Shown piece after piece: positions 1-7,691 of a DNA stretch of 64,000 nucleotides. Made by a program: the position numbers and the translations under genes. How positions within the stretch are numbered: the first letter of the stretch is position 1; each line of letters begins with the position of its first letter. The notes under the pieces were generated by a model. The model had not been told where the DNA came from. It saw only the letters and a list, made by a program, of their open reading frames with translations, and made no database searches. This DNA comes from an uncultured Bilophila sp. (GTDB lineage: Bacteria > Desulfobacterota > Desulfovibrionia > Desulfovibrionales > Desulfovibrionaceae): NCBI GenBank assembly GCA_902373525.1, contig CABKMN010000002.1:100684-164683 (forward strand), read 5' to 3'.

Positions 1-32
1 ACGTCATTTCATTGAGTTACAAAAAACAGGTA

Positions 33-48
33 TGGTACGGAGCTTGCA
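33..48 (+). promoter_or_regulatory. Sigma-54 (-24/-12) promoter of the RidA operon
   Basis: TGGTACGGAGCTTGCA matches the RpoN consensus TGGCACG-N4-TTGCA at every defined position but one, with the invariant GG (34-35) and GC (46-47) ten bases apart. It lies 38 bp upstream of the ATG at 86, so the leader is short and contains the ribosome-binding site. Enhancer sites would lie left of the window edge. Similar elements precede the other two units of this gene set. Confidence 0.72.
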
Positions 49-85
49 GCTTTGCGGACAATATCTTTTTTGCAGGAGTCGCACC

Positions 86-550
86 ATGAAGATCGAAGAA
101 CGCGCAAAGGAACTCGGCATCGTCATTCCCGCTTTCAAACCTATGAAGTCCAAGAACCTCGTCCGTGCCCGCCAATCCGGAAACATCCTCTACCTTGGCG
201 GCGTCGGCCCGTGGGACGGCACGGGCTACCCCTACCTCGGCAAGCTCGGTCGCGATCTCGACGCGGATCAGGGCTACGCCGCCGGACGGGTCGCGGGCAT
301 CCACATGCTTTCCATCCTCAAGCATTTTGTGGGCGATCTCGACAACGTCCGCCAGTTCCTCCGGGGGATCGGCTACGTGCAGTGCGTACCCGGATTCACC
401 GATCTGTCCCGAGTGACCAACGGAGCGTCCGATCTGCTCATCGACGTGTTCGGCAAAGAAATCGGCACCCATTCCCGGGCCAGCTTCGGCGTTTCGGAAC
501 TCGCCCACAACATCCCCTTCGAAATGCTCATGGACGTGGAAGTGTCCTGA
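86..550 (+). CDS. RidA/YjgF-family enamine/imine deaminase
   Basis: This 154-residue protein belongs to the RidA/YjgF/UK114 superfamily, small trimeric enzymes that hydrolyse enamines and imines to carbonyl plus ammonia. The extended GGVGPWDGTG loop (residues 38-47), the Arg in HSRASFGV (Arg131) and the terminal PFEMLMDVEV segment are typical of the family; Arg131 is the probable carboxylate-binding Arg. The start at 86 follows GCAGGAG; an earlier in-frame ATG at 32 lies inside the sigma-54 promoter and is rejected. It is first in a four-gene unit (86-3494) beside nicotinate-fermentation genes. Ring opening of tetrahydro-6-oxonicotinate gives an enamine (2-aminomethylene-glutarate), so a role in deaminating it to 2-formylglutarate is an attractive inference. 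General 2-aminoacrylate detoxification is the alternative. Confidence 0.85.
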   Translation: MKIEERAKELGIVIPAFKPMKSKNLVRARQSGNILYLGGVGPWDGTGYPYLGKLGRDLDADQGYAAGRVAGIHMLSILKHFVGDLDNVRQFLRGIGYVQCVPGFTDLSRVTNGASDLLIDVFGKEIGTHSRASFGVSELAHNIPFEMLMDVEVS

Positions 551-581
551 CCGGAGCCCGCCGCACGGCAAAGGAAAATCT

Positions 582-2186
582 ATGAAAACCAACCTGTCCG
601 TTGACCGCATCCTCACCAACGGCCGGATCGTCACGCTGGATGACGCGGGAACCGTAGCCGAAGCGTTCGCCGTGAAGGACGGCCGCATCGCCGCCGTGGG
701 CCGCGCCGACGAAATCGCCGCGCTCGCCGCTCCGGGCGTCGAAACCGTAGACCTCGAAGGCCGCCTCGTGCTGCCGGGGTTCATCGACTCGCACATGCAC
801 CCCCTGCTCTACGGCATGGACAAGCTGAAGGTGGACTGCGGCTCCAAGGCCATCCGGTCCGTGGATCAGATTCTCGACAACATCCGCGCGGCGGCGCGCT
901 CCCTGCCCAAGGGGGAATGGGTCCTCTGCTCGGAATACAAGCCAGCCCTGCTCCGGGAAAACCGCAAAATCCACCGGGATGAGCTGGACGCCGTTGCCCC
1001 GGACAACCCGGTGTTCCTGCCGACCATCCACGCCCTGTCCACCAATACCCTCGGCCTCGCGGCGGCGGGGATCACGGCGGACACGCCCGATCCCCAGGGC
1101 GGGCACATCGAGCGCACGGACGGACGGCCCAACGGCTTCCTGTCCGAAACCGCCGTACACCTGCTCATCGACAGGCTCCCGCCATGGACGATGGAGGACC
1201 GCATCCGCGCACTGGAACTGGTCGGCGAGGAACTGACCGAACACGGCGTGACCAGCGTGCACGAGGCGGGCGGCGTGGCGGACATTCCCAACCCCGAACT
1301 GTTCCGCTCCTACCAGATCGCGACGCGAGCCGGGCGCTGGAAGCAGCGCGCCTACGTCATGTTCACCATCAACAAGCCCGAGCATATGGAAGACATCCGG
1401 CGGCTCGGCTTTGCCACGGGCTTCGGGGACGACCGGCTGCGTGTGGGCTGTGCCAAGCTGTTCATCGACGGCGCGTTCGCGCTCGGCAAGGCCGCCGTCT
1501 ACGGGGAGGACGGCACGCCTACGGACGACCGGCTGATCTGGCCTCCGGACCGACTCCGGGAAATGATCCGCGAATTGAACGAACTCGGCTGGCAGGTCGC
1601 GGCGCACGCACAAGGCGACCGGGCCATCGACGTGACTCTCGACGGCTACGTCCTGTCGGGCAAGGACAACCCGCACCGCAACCGCATCGAGCACGGGGGC
1701 CTGTCTACACCCGCACTGCAACGCCGCTACCTGGAGAACAACATCCCGCTGGCCACGCAGCCCAACCTGATGCACTACTTCGGGACCGCCGCCGTGGTTT
1801 ACGGCAAGGCCAAGTTGCCGTGGGTCTATCCCTTCAACACCCTGCTGCGGCTTGGGCTCCGGCTCGGCGGCGGATCGGACTGCCGCGCCACGCCTCCCCA
1901 CCCGCTCATGGGCATCTGGAACGCCGTGGTCCGGCACGAACGCAAGACCGGGGCGATCAACAATCCGCAGGAACGGATCACGGTGGATCAGGCCGTGCGT
2001 CTCTTCACGCGCGACAACGCATGGTTCTCCTTCGAGGAAGACCGCAAGGGCCGGATCGAACCGGGCTTGCTCGCGGACGTGGTGGCTCTCGACCGGGACA
2101 TCTATACCGTCGACCCTGAAACGATTCCCGACACACATGTAGACCTGACCTTGATCGGCGGCGAAATCGTCCGCCGGACCTTCTGA
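582..2186 (+). CDS. YtcJ-type amidohydrolase (candidate ring-opening amidase)
   Basis: This 534-residue metal-dependent amidohydrolase is of the YtcJ/amidohydrolase_3 type. The N-terminal beta-sandwich half carries ITDGR-like strands (LTNGRIVTLDD, near residue 10). The barrel motifs are all visible: HMH in FIDSHMHP (about residues 66-73), the Lys in AKLFIDGA, HAQGDRAID, RIEHGG and the catalytic Asp in GGGSDCRA. Length and ligand set look intact. It follows the RidA gene by 31 bp with an AAGGAAAA ribosome-binding site. No gene here resembles the binuclear Zn enamidase (Ena, about 385 residues) of Eubacterium barkeri, so this enzyme is a candidate to open the lactam of 1,4,5,6-tetrahydro-6-oxonicotinate. 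That substrate is inferred from context only; family members hydrolyse many amides and carbamates. Confidence 0.82.
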   Translation: MKTNLSVDRILTNGRIVTLDDAGTVAEAFAVKDGRIAAVGRADEIAALAAPGVETVDLEGRLVLPGFIDSHMHPLLYGMDKLKVDCGSKAIRSVDQILDNIRAAARSLPKGEWVLCSEYKPALLRENRKIHRDELDAVAPDNPVFLPTIHALSTNTLGLAAAGITADTPDPQGGHIERTDGRPNGFLSETAVHLLIDRLPPWTMEDRIRALELVGEELTEHGVTSVHEAGGVADIPNPELFRSYQIATRAGRWKQRAYVMFTINKPEHMEDIRRLGFATGFGDDRLRVGCAKLFIDGAFALGKAAVYGEDGTPTDDRLIWPPDRLREMIRELNELGWQVAAHAQGDRAIDVTLDGYVLSGKDNPHRNRIEHGGLSTPALQRRYLENNIPLATQPNLMHYFGTAAVVYGKAKLPWVYPFNTLLRLGLRLGGGSDCRATPPHPLMGIWNAVVRHERKTGAINNPQERITVDQAVRLFTRDNAWFSFEEDRKGRIEPGLLADVVALDRDIYTVDPETIPDTHVDLTLIGGEIVRRTF

Positions 2187-2268
2187 AGAACGCCGCACCG
2201 AAATCCGCCGCAGCGTATGTCGAAACACACCCGCCCCGGCGGGCCCACCCTCAACCCGGAGCCACGCC

Positions 2269-2598
2269 ATGAACCGCGCCCAACGCCTCGACGCCAAACC
2301 GCTCACCCCCTCCGCAAGCCTCAGCAAGGCCGACATCTTCAGTCTCGCCAAGAGCGAGCGTAAGGGTGTCCCCTACACCGTCAACTACATCCGCTTCTTC
2401 GCGAAAGGCGGCATCGCCATCCAGTCCCACGAGGACGAACACTTCATCTATTGCAAGTCGGGCCGGATCGCCATCACCGTGGACGGCGAGGAAAGCATCC
2501 TCGACGCGGGCATGTGCTTGAACATCCCTCCGCTGGCCCCGCACGGCTTCCGCAATACGGAACCCGGAGTCACGGAAATCCTCATCCTGAAAATCTGA
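2269..2598 (+). CDS. Small cupin-domain protein
   Basis: This 109-residue single cupin shows the metal-binding pattern HEDEHFIYCKSG (about residues 57-68), then a DAGMCLNIPPLAPHGFRN segment with the second-motif His. It has no other domain. The start follows a run ending in CGGAGCC. It lies third in the 86-3494 unit, 82 bp after the amidohydrolase and 20 bp before the UPF0280 gene. Single cupins of this type act as isomerases, tautomerases, dioxygenases or ligand sensors. Here a tautomerisation or stabilisation of the formylglutarate/enamine intermediate is possible, but nothing in the sequence fixes a reaction. Confidence 0.75.
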   Translation: MNRAQRLDAKPLTPSASLSKADIFSLAKSERKGVPYTVNYIRFFAKGGIAIQSHEDEHFIYCKSGRIAITVDGEESILDAGMCLNIPPLAPHGFRNTEPGVTEILILKI

Positions 2599-2618
2599 CC
2601 ATCTCGCAGGAGGCCGCC

Positions 2619-3494
2619 ATGCGGTACGGCGCATTCGTCACACCCTCCGGACAGGTCCGCATCGAACGGGGCCCCGTTTCCATGACCCTCGCGGCATGGG
2701 AAGGCGCGTCCCCGAATCCCAAAGCCTGCCTGCGGGCGGCCTCCCGCGTGGACGGGCTGCTGCGGGATATCGTGTCCCAGCCGTCCCTGCGTAAGCCGTG
2801 GCCCGAAACCGACCCCAGAACCCTGTACGGCGTCGGCCTCGTCATGTGGCGGGCTGCGCGCGACGCCGGGCACGGGACGATGACCCCCATGTCCGCCGTG
2901 GCCGGGGCCATCGCGGACGACCTGACCGAAACGGTGGCCGCCCTGCTCGACGCCGGACGCCCCGCCAAGGTCCTCGCCAACAACGGCGGGGACATCGCCC
3001 TGTACCTGCGGCGCGGGGCCTCCGCCGTCGTGGGGCTGCTGCCCGCGCTTGAAGCCGGGGCCGTGGATGAAATTCTCACCGTGTCCGAACGCCACGCGGC
3101 GCGGGGCGTCGCGACCAGCGGCCTCGGTGGGCGCGGCTTGACGCAGGGCATCGCCGACGCCGTGACCGCGTTCGCAGCGACCTCGGCGCAGGCCGACGCG
3201 CTGGCCACCCGGCTGTGCAACGCCTCCTTTGTGGACGCGCCCCAAGTCCGCCGAATACTCGCGGGACGTCTCCGGCCCGGCTGCGACATCGAATCACTGC
3301 CCGTCACCCTTGAAGTGGGACGCCTCTCCCCCGAAACCATCGAACATTCCTTCGAACACGTCCGAGAGGTGGCCCTGCCACTCATGGCGCGGGGCATCCT
3401 CCACGGCCTGCGCGTCGTGATACAGGGTAGACGGCGTTGGCTGGGCGCGCAGGGCTGGCGAGCATCTCCTCCCCGCCTGCCCGTCCGCGCCTGA
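2619..3494 (+). CDS. UPF0280 (ApbE-like) family protein
   Basis: The 291-residue product resembles UPF0280 proteins, which share the ApbE/FMN-transferase fold. Family hallmarks are GTMTPMSAVAGAIADD (about residues 87-102), the ANNGGDIALYL segment and the later GVATSGLGGRGLTQGIADAVTAFA region with the ADALATRLCN helix. The start at 2619 follows GCAGGAGG. UPF0280 genes repeatedly neighbour 6-hydroxynicotinate reductase genes in other bacteria (recalled from family knowledge), and hnr is about 4.2 kb away here, so a role in its maturation or flavinylation is a reasonable but untested inference. The C-terminal tail rich in Arg and Trp is weakly conserved and may not be exact. Confidence 0.72.
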   Translation: MRYGAFVTPSGQVRIERGPVSMTLAAWEGASPNPKACLRAASRVDGLLRDIVSQPSLRKPWPETDPRTLYGVGLVMWRAARDAGHGTMTPMSAVAGAIADDLTETVAALLDAGRPAKVLANNGGDIALYLRRGASAVVGLLPALEAGAVDEILTVSERHAARGVATSGLGGRGLTQGIADAVTAFAATSAQADALATRLCNASFVDAPQVRRILAGRLRPGCDIESLPVTLEVGRLSPETIEHSFEHVREVALPLMARGILHGLRVVIQGRRRWLGAQGWRASPPRLPVRA

Positions 3495-3549
3495 CCGGAA
3501 AAAAGTTCCGAGGATACTCCCTTCCGCCGCATCCCCCGAGTGCAAACCG

Positions 3550-3574
3550 GACGGCCTTCGGGTCGTCTTTTTTT
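3550..3574 (+). terminator. Rho-independent terminator after UPF0280 gene
   Basis: GACGGCC, a TTCG tetraloop, GGTCGTC and then seven T form a classic intrinsic terminator 55 bp after the UPF0280 stop. One G-U pair is in the stem. It ends the 86-3494 unit. Confidence 0.88.
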
Positions 3575-3794
3575 GCGCGCCGCCTTCCCGTCGCTCCCCC
3601 TCACCTCCTCCAGGACGGAGTATGATCTTCCCCAAAGACGTCGGCAGATGGGATCAATACCCCGTCACAGCGCGATGAACAGGCACGCCTTTTCAAGACG
3701 TTTCCCTGTTCCATGCCGAAGGAGTTCGTTGCCTTCCGGGTTCCGCGAAACGCGCTCCCTATCGTTTACCGGGACGGCACACGCCCCCAAAGGA

Positions 3795-3820
3795 GGCGGA
3801 GCCCCTGCCGGAGCTCCGCC
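3795..3820 (-). terminator. Probable terminator of the leftward nicotinate operon
   Basis: A perfect 8 bp stem, GGCGGAGC and GCTCCGCC with a 10-base loop, lies 36 bp past the ndhF stop. Read leftward it is followed by CTCCTTT, a short and imperfect U tract. Confidence 0.5.
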
Positions 3821-3855
3821 GTTCCCGGGTCGGTCGGGGGGAAGGCCGGGAACAG

Positions 3856-4839
3856 TTACCCCATGCACCGGCGCAGAACATCGGCGACGAGGGTTCGGGC
3901 AAGATTGATCTTGTATCGGTTCTGCAACAAGGGTTTCGCGCCGCGTACGGCGGCTTCGCCCGCCTCAACCGCCCGCACCTCGTCCAGCGGGCCGCCGATC
4001 AGCCGTTCCTCGGCTTCCTGCGCCCTATGGGGCACGTTGTGGACCGCGTTCAGGCAGATGCGCGCCGCCGTGACCACGCCGTCCTCCAGCGTGACGGCGA
4101 CCGCACCGTTGACGATGGCGAAGTCTATGCTCCGGCGCAAAGCGATCTTGCCGAAAGCACTGCGGGTTCCCGGCGCGGGGACGGGCACGCGCACGGCGAC
4201 GACCAGTTCGTCGCGGTCAAGCACGGTGGACCCGGCCCCCCGGTCGGCGGCGAAGAAATCCCCGACGGGAATGTCCCTCCGGGTCGTGCGGATCGTCGCA
4301 TTGAGCGCAGCCAGCGCGGGGGCCGTGTCGCTCGGGTTCACGGCGACGCACCGGTTTACGGCTCCGAAGATGGAGTGGAAACGGTGGTCCCCGGCCACGG
4401 CGTAGCAGGTCCCGCCGCCCTTGCGCGCGCAGACGATGCGCCCGCCGAGCTTGTCCGGGTAACGGTAATACCAGCAGCGGTTTTCCTGGCAGATGTTGCC
4501 GCCGAGGGTCCCGATGTTCCGCAAAAGTGGGGAGGCCGTACGCCCCGCCGCCTCGGCCAGCGCGGCCCAGCGACCGCGCACAAGCGGCGACTCCGCCACC
4601 CGGGTCAGGGTCGCCAGTGCGCCGATGGACAGCAAGCCGTCCTTTTCCTCAATGGCGTCGAGGTCGGGGATGGTCTTGAGGTTGAGTATGTGAGTCGGGT
4701 ACTCGGTCCACAACCGATCCTTGAGGCATCCGAGCAAATCGGAGCCTCCCGCATTGACGCGGCAGCGTTCCCCGAGTTCACCCAGCACCGCAACGGCGTG
4801 GCCGAGACTTTCGGCATTGATGTGCGTGAAGGACTTCAT
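3856..4839 (-). CDS. ndhF: Nicotinate dehydrogenase, FAD / extra 4Fe-4S subunit
   Basis: This 327-residue FAD-binding subunit of the xanthine dehydrogenase/CO-dehydrogenase (CoxM) family carries the flavin motifs VNAGGSDLLG (residues 28-37) and IGTLGGN (109-115). Four cysteines, C117, C122, C137 and C145, lie in an insertion immediately after TLGGN. Comparable insertions in 4-hydroxybenzoyl-CoA reductase beta and E. coli PaoB hold an additional [4Fe-4S] cluster, so this subunit probably does too. The start overlaps the end of the Mo-subunit gene by 4 bp (ATGA). It would relay electrons from the Mo centre and 2Fe-2S clusters to the final acceptor. The nicotinate assignment rests on the adjoining hnr and pathway genes; another heterocycle hydroxylase is the alternative. 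Confidence 0.85.
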   Translation of the reverse strand: MKSFTHINAESLGHAVAVLGELGERCRVNAGGSDLLGCLKDRLWTEYPTHILNLKTIPDLDAIEEKDGLLSIGALATLTRVAESPLVRGRWAALAEAAGRTASPLLRNIGTLGGNICQENRCWYYRYPDKLGGRIVCARKGGGTCYAVAGDHRFHSIFGAVNRCVAVNPSDTAPALAALNATIRTTRRDIPVGDFFAADRGAGSTVLDRDELVVAVRVPVPAPGTRSAFGKIALRRSIDFAIVNGAVAVTLEDGVVTAARICLNAVHNVPHRAQEAEERLIGGPLDEVRAVEAGEAAVRGAKPLLQNRYKINLARTLVADVLRRCMG

Positions 4840-7202
4840 GTTCTTTCGCTCCTAACGGCGCCCAGCGCCTTGAGCAGCCGTTCCGGCGTGAACGGCGTTT
4901 CCCGCACCCGCACGCCGATGGCGTTGTAGATGGCGTTGGAGAACGCCGCCATGCTTGGGCAGGCTGCCCCCTCCCCGCAGGCGGTAGCCCCAAAGGGGTG
5001 CGTGGGATCGCCGGGTTTCTCGATAATGATCGGGACCACGTCGCCGTCGAGCATAGTCGCCGGGCGGTAGTCCACAAAGTTGGGCGTCAGCAGCCAGCCG
5101 TGCCGCCGGTCCGTAATGCAGTCGTTGCCGAGCGCGGCATTCTCGATGCCGTGCCGGGACGTGAGGAACTGCCCTTCCACGATCTTGGGATTCAGGGCGA
5201 AGCCCACGTTCTGGGCATTGACAACGAGCACGTCGGAGAGCATGCCGGTTTTGGTATCCACGGTCAGGGACACGAACTGCGCCCCCTTCTCCTTGGGAAT
5301 GTACAGGTGTGTGGGGTTGCCGTCCCGGATGCAGCGCTCGTGCGGCGAGTCGTTGCGGTAGTGCCCCACAATCTCGTGAACGCCGCCATACTTGTCGCAC
5401 GGTCCGAAGGCCTCCGCGAACGCGAGTTCCTTTGCGGGATCGTCGAGCGCCCGGATGCGTCCGTCCTCGACGGTGAGCCGTTCCGGGGCGACGCCGAGTT
5501 TCGCCGCCGCCATGCCGAGAAGCTGCCTCCGGGCGTCCAGCGCAGCCTCGTAGGTGGCCCAGCCCTGAATCCACGTACCGCAACTGTTCGCGACCAATGT
5601 GGCGAAGGGCGTGGAGTCGGTATCGTGACATACGAGGCCGACCTTCGCATACGGAATGCCGAGTACTCTGGCGGCAATCTGGCACTGCACGGTATGCTGT
5701 CCCTGCCCCACGTCGGCTACGGCGCAGACCAGCGCGGCGGAACCGTCCGGGAAAATCTTGACCGTGGCCTCGCTGGAGTTGCCGGGGCCGGGACGGCCCG
5801 CGCCCATCGTGAAGATGGCCACGCCGAGCCCCTGCCGGTAGCGGCCCGTTTTTTCGGAGGGATGCTTCCAGCGGCGGCGCCAGTCCAGATGTTCGGCCCC
5901 GGCGTCGAGACATTCCGGGATGCCGCTGGAGGAAATGAAACAGGACTTGTAGTCGAGCGGGTCCCAGCCGGTGTCGATGTCCCCGGCGCGCATGCAATTT
6001 TTCCTACGCAGTTCCACTGGGTCTATGCCGAGGACGTAGGCCGCGCTGTCCATTGCAATTTCCATGCCGTAATGCCCTTCCGGCGCGCCGTAGCCCTGCC
6101 ACCCGGCGGAGAGAAAGCGGTTTGTCCACACGTAATGAATTTTGCCGCGCATATGCTTGCAATTACGGGAATACAGCACGGAACCCGTGGCGAGCAGAGC
6201 GTTTTTCGTGGGCCATTTGTCCCCGCCGACGCCGAGCTCCTGCCAATGCTCGTAGTCCACGGTAGTCAGCGTGCCGTCCTTCCTGAAGCCGAGGCGTACA
6301 TCGGCGAGGCTGCCGCGCGACCAGCCGCACAGCATTTCCTCCTCACGGGAATAGGCGCAGCGCACCGTGCGACGCAGTCGCAACGCCGCGAATCCGGCCA
6401 CAAGCAGGTAGTGCGACGCCTTGTTCTGGTCCAGCACGTTGGGGTTCTTGGCCCCGAAACTGGCTCCGGCAAAGGCCGCCACATAATTGACCGCACTCAC
6501 GGGCAGGCCGAGCGCCCTGGCGAAGTTGTGCCGGTCGTGGTGCAGGCCCTGCGAGTGGGTATACACGGTCAGCCTGCCGTCGGCCCATGTGATCGTGCAG
6601 CCGCGCGGCTCCATCGCGGGTGATTTGCAGTAGGCGTAGTACAGCCCCTTTTCCTCGACCACGAGGTCGGCCTCGGCCAGCCCCTTGTCTGCGTCCCCGA
6701 ATCCGTGGAAATCGTGCGGCTCCTTGTTCGCGTACATCCCCGTCTCGGGATCGCGCCCGCTGAAATAGAAATGGTGTTCCCAGTCGTGCAGGTTGGACTC
6801 GCCCTCGAAGACTTCGGGGGCGTCGGGGCGCATAGCGTCGCGCAGGCTCGTCACGAAAGGCTTTTCGGCATAGCGGACCCGGATGCGTCCCAGCGCCTCC
6901 TCTGCGATTTCGGGCGTGTCCGCAACCACGGCGGCGACGTGTTCGCCCACATAGTGGACCGTCTTGCGGAACACGGTGGGAAAGTTGGCGTGGGTCATGA
7001 CCAGATGGACGCCGGGAAGCGATTCGGCTCCGCTTGCGTCCAGCTCCACGATGTCGGCCTGCGGGTAGGGGCTCCGCAGCATACGCGCGTGCAGCATGTC
7101 CGGAAACCGGTAGTCCGCATAATAACGGGCGGCTCCGGTTACGCGCGGGAGCCCGTCCTTCTGGCGCACGTGCCCGCACAGCCCTTGCAAGTGCTCGTTC
7201 AT
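4836..7202 (-). CDS. ndhL: Nicotinate dehydrogenase, molybdopterin subunit (single chain)
   Basis: The 788-residue large subunit of a xanthine-dehydrogenase-family Mo hydroxylase would bind molybdopterin cytosine dinucleotide and hydroxylate nicotinate at C6. The GHVRQKDGLPRVTGAARYYADY N-terminal domain is present, with the Mo-domain segments AFAGASFGAKN, QGYGAPEGHYGMEIAMD and VADVGQGQHTV. The terminal ACGEGAACPS contains the catalytic Glu (about residue 744). The ATG at 7202 overlaps the small-subunit stop. In Eubacterium barkeri the equivalent is split into NdhL and NdhM; here it is one uninterrupted chain. I cannot see whether the labile selenium ligand described for E. barkeri is used. 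It lies between ndhS and ndhF with 4 bp overlaps, implying coupled synthesis. Confidence 0.87.
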   Translation of the reverse strand: MNEHLQGLCGHVRQKDGLPRVTGAARYYADYRFPDMLHARMLRSPYPQADIVELDASGAESLPGVHLVMTHANFPTVFRKTVHYVGEHVAAVVADTPEIAEEALGRIRVRYAEKPFVTSLRDAMRPDAPEVFEGESNLHDWEHHFYFSGRDPETGMYANKEPHDFHGFGDADKGLAEADLVVEEKGLYYAYCKSPAMEPRGCTITWADGRLTVYTHSQGLHHDRHNFARALGLPVSAVNYVAAFAGASFGAKNPNVLDQNKASHYLLVAGFAALRLRRTVRCAYSREEEMLCGWSRGSLADVRLGFRKDGTLTTVDYEHWQELGVGGDKWPTKNALLATGSVLYSRNCKHMRGKIHYVWTNRFLSAGWQGYGAPEGHYGMEIAMDSAAYVLGIDPVELRRKNCMRAGDIDTGWDPLDYKSCFISSSGIPECLDAGAEHLDWRRRWKHPSEKTGRYRQGLGVAIFTMGAGRPGPGNSSEATVKIFPDGSAALVCAVADVGQGQHTVQCQIAARVLGIPYAKVGLVCHDTDSTPFATLVANSCGTWIQGWATYEAALDARRQLLGMAAAKLGVAPERLTVEDGRIRALDDPAKELAFAEAFGPCDKYGGVHEIVGHYRNDSPHERCIRDGNPTHLYIPKEKGAQFVSLTVDTKTGMLSDVLVVNAQNVGFALNPKIVEGQFLTSRHGIENAALGNDCITDRRHGWLLTPNFVDYRPATMLDGDVVPIIIEKPGDPTHPFGATACGEGAACPSMAAFSNAIYNAIGVRVRETPFTPERLLKALGAVRSERT

Positions 7203-7687
7203 GTCCTTTCTCCCGCCATGCGGCGTGCGGCGTTCTCCACGGCGCTGATGATGTGCTCGTAGTTGCCGCAGATGCAGATATTGCCCGAGAGCGCCTCCTT
7301 GATTTCGGCCCGGTCGGGATGCGGGTTCCGGGCCAGCAGGGCCTTGGCGCACAGGATCATCCCCGGGGAGCAGAAGCCGCACTGTGCTCCGTATTCCTCC
7401 AGCCACGCCTCCTGAAGCGGATGAAGCCGATCCTCCTGTGCCAGCCCTTCGATGGTTTCGACACTCTTTCCATCCTGCTCCACGGCCAGCAGCATGCAGG
7501 AAGGCATGGCCACACCGTCCACAAGCACCGTACACGAACCGCAAGCCCCTTCGTCACAGGCTTCCTTGGTCCCGGTCAGACCGAGATCATCCCTCAGAAC
7601 CGAGGCCAGCGTCCGGCTCGGGTCCACCATCAGCGTCCGGCTCCGGCCATTGACCCGGAGCGTAATCGTCGTGCGTTCGCCGTCCAT
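7199..7687 (-). CDS. ndhS: Nicotinate dehydrogenase, 2x[2Fe-2S] subunit
   Basis: The 162-residue small subunit has the two 2Fe-2S clusters of Mo hydroxylases. The plant-type ferredoxin cluster ligands are C44, C49, C52 and C64 (KEACDEGACGSC...C); the second cluster is ligated by C103, C106, C138 and C140 (CGFCSPGM and NICICGNY). The full ligand set and usual length show an intact subunit. A strong AGGAGGTGA ribosome-binding site precedes the ATG. It sits 4 bp after hnr, and its stop overlaps the start of the Mo subunit. It passes electrons from the Mo centre to the FAD subunit. Confidence 0.92.
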   Translation of the reverse strand: MDGERTTITLRVNGRSRTLMVDPSRTLASVLRDDLGLTGTKEACDEGACGSCTVLVDGVAMPSCMLLAVEQDGKSVETIEGLAQEDRLHPLQEAWLEEYGAQCGFCSPGMILCAKALLARNPHPDRAEIKEALSGNICICGNYEHIISAVENAARRMAGERT

Positions 7688-7691
7688 GCCG

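Larger units (their letters stand above)
3495..3855. other. Convergent intergenic region between UPF0280 and ndhF
   Basis: This 361 bp stretch separates two gene units that end toward each other. It contains the rightward terminator at 3550-3574 and a hairpin at 3795-3820 serving the leftward unit. No convincing coding sequence or other motif was seen. Confidence 0.6.

Noticed and set aside
528..2351. Long leftward open frame of over 600 codons opposite the YtcJ-type amidohydrolase gene
   Set aside because: GC-rich DNA gives long antisense frames. The amidohydrolase on the other strand has complete family motifs; this frame has none and a biased composition.
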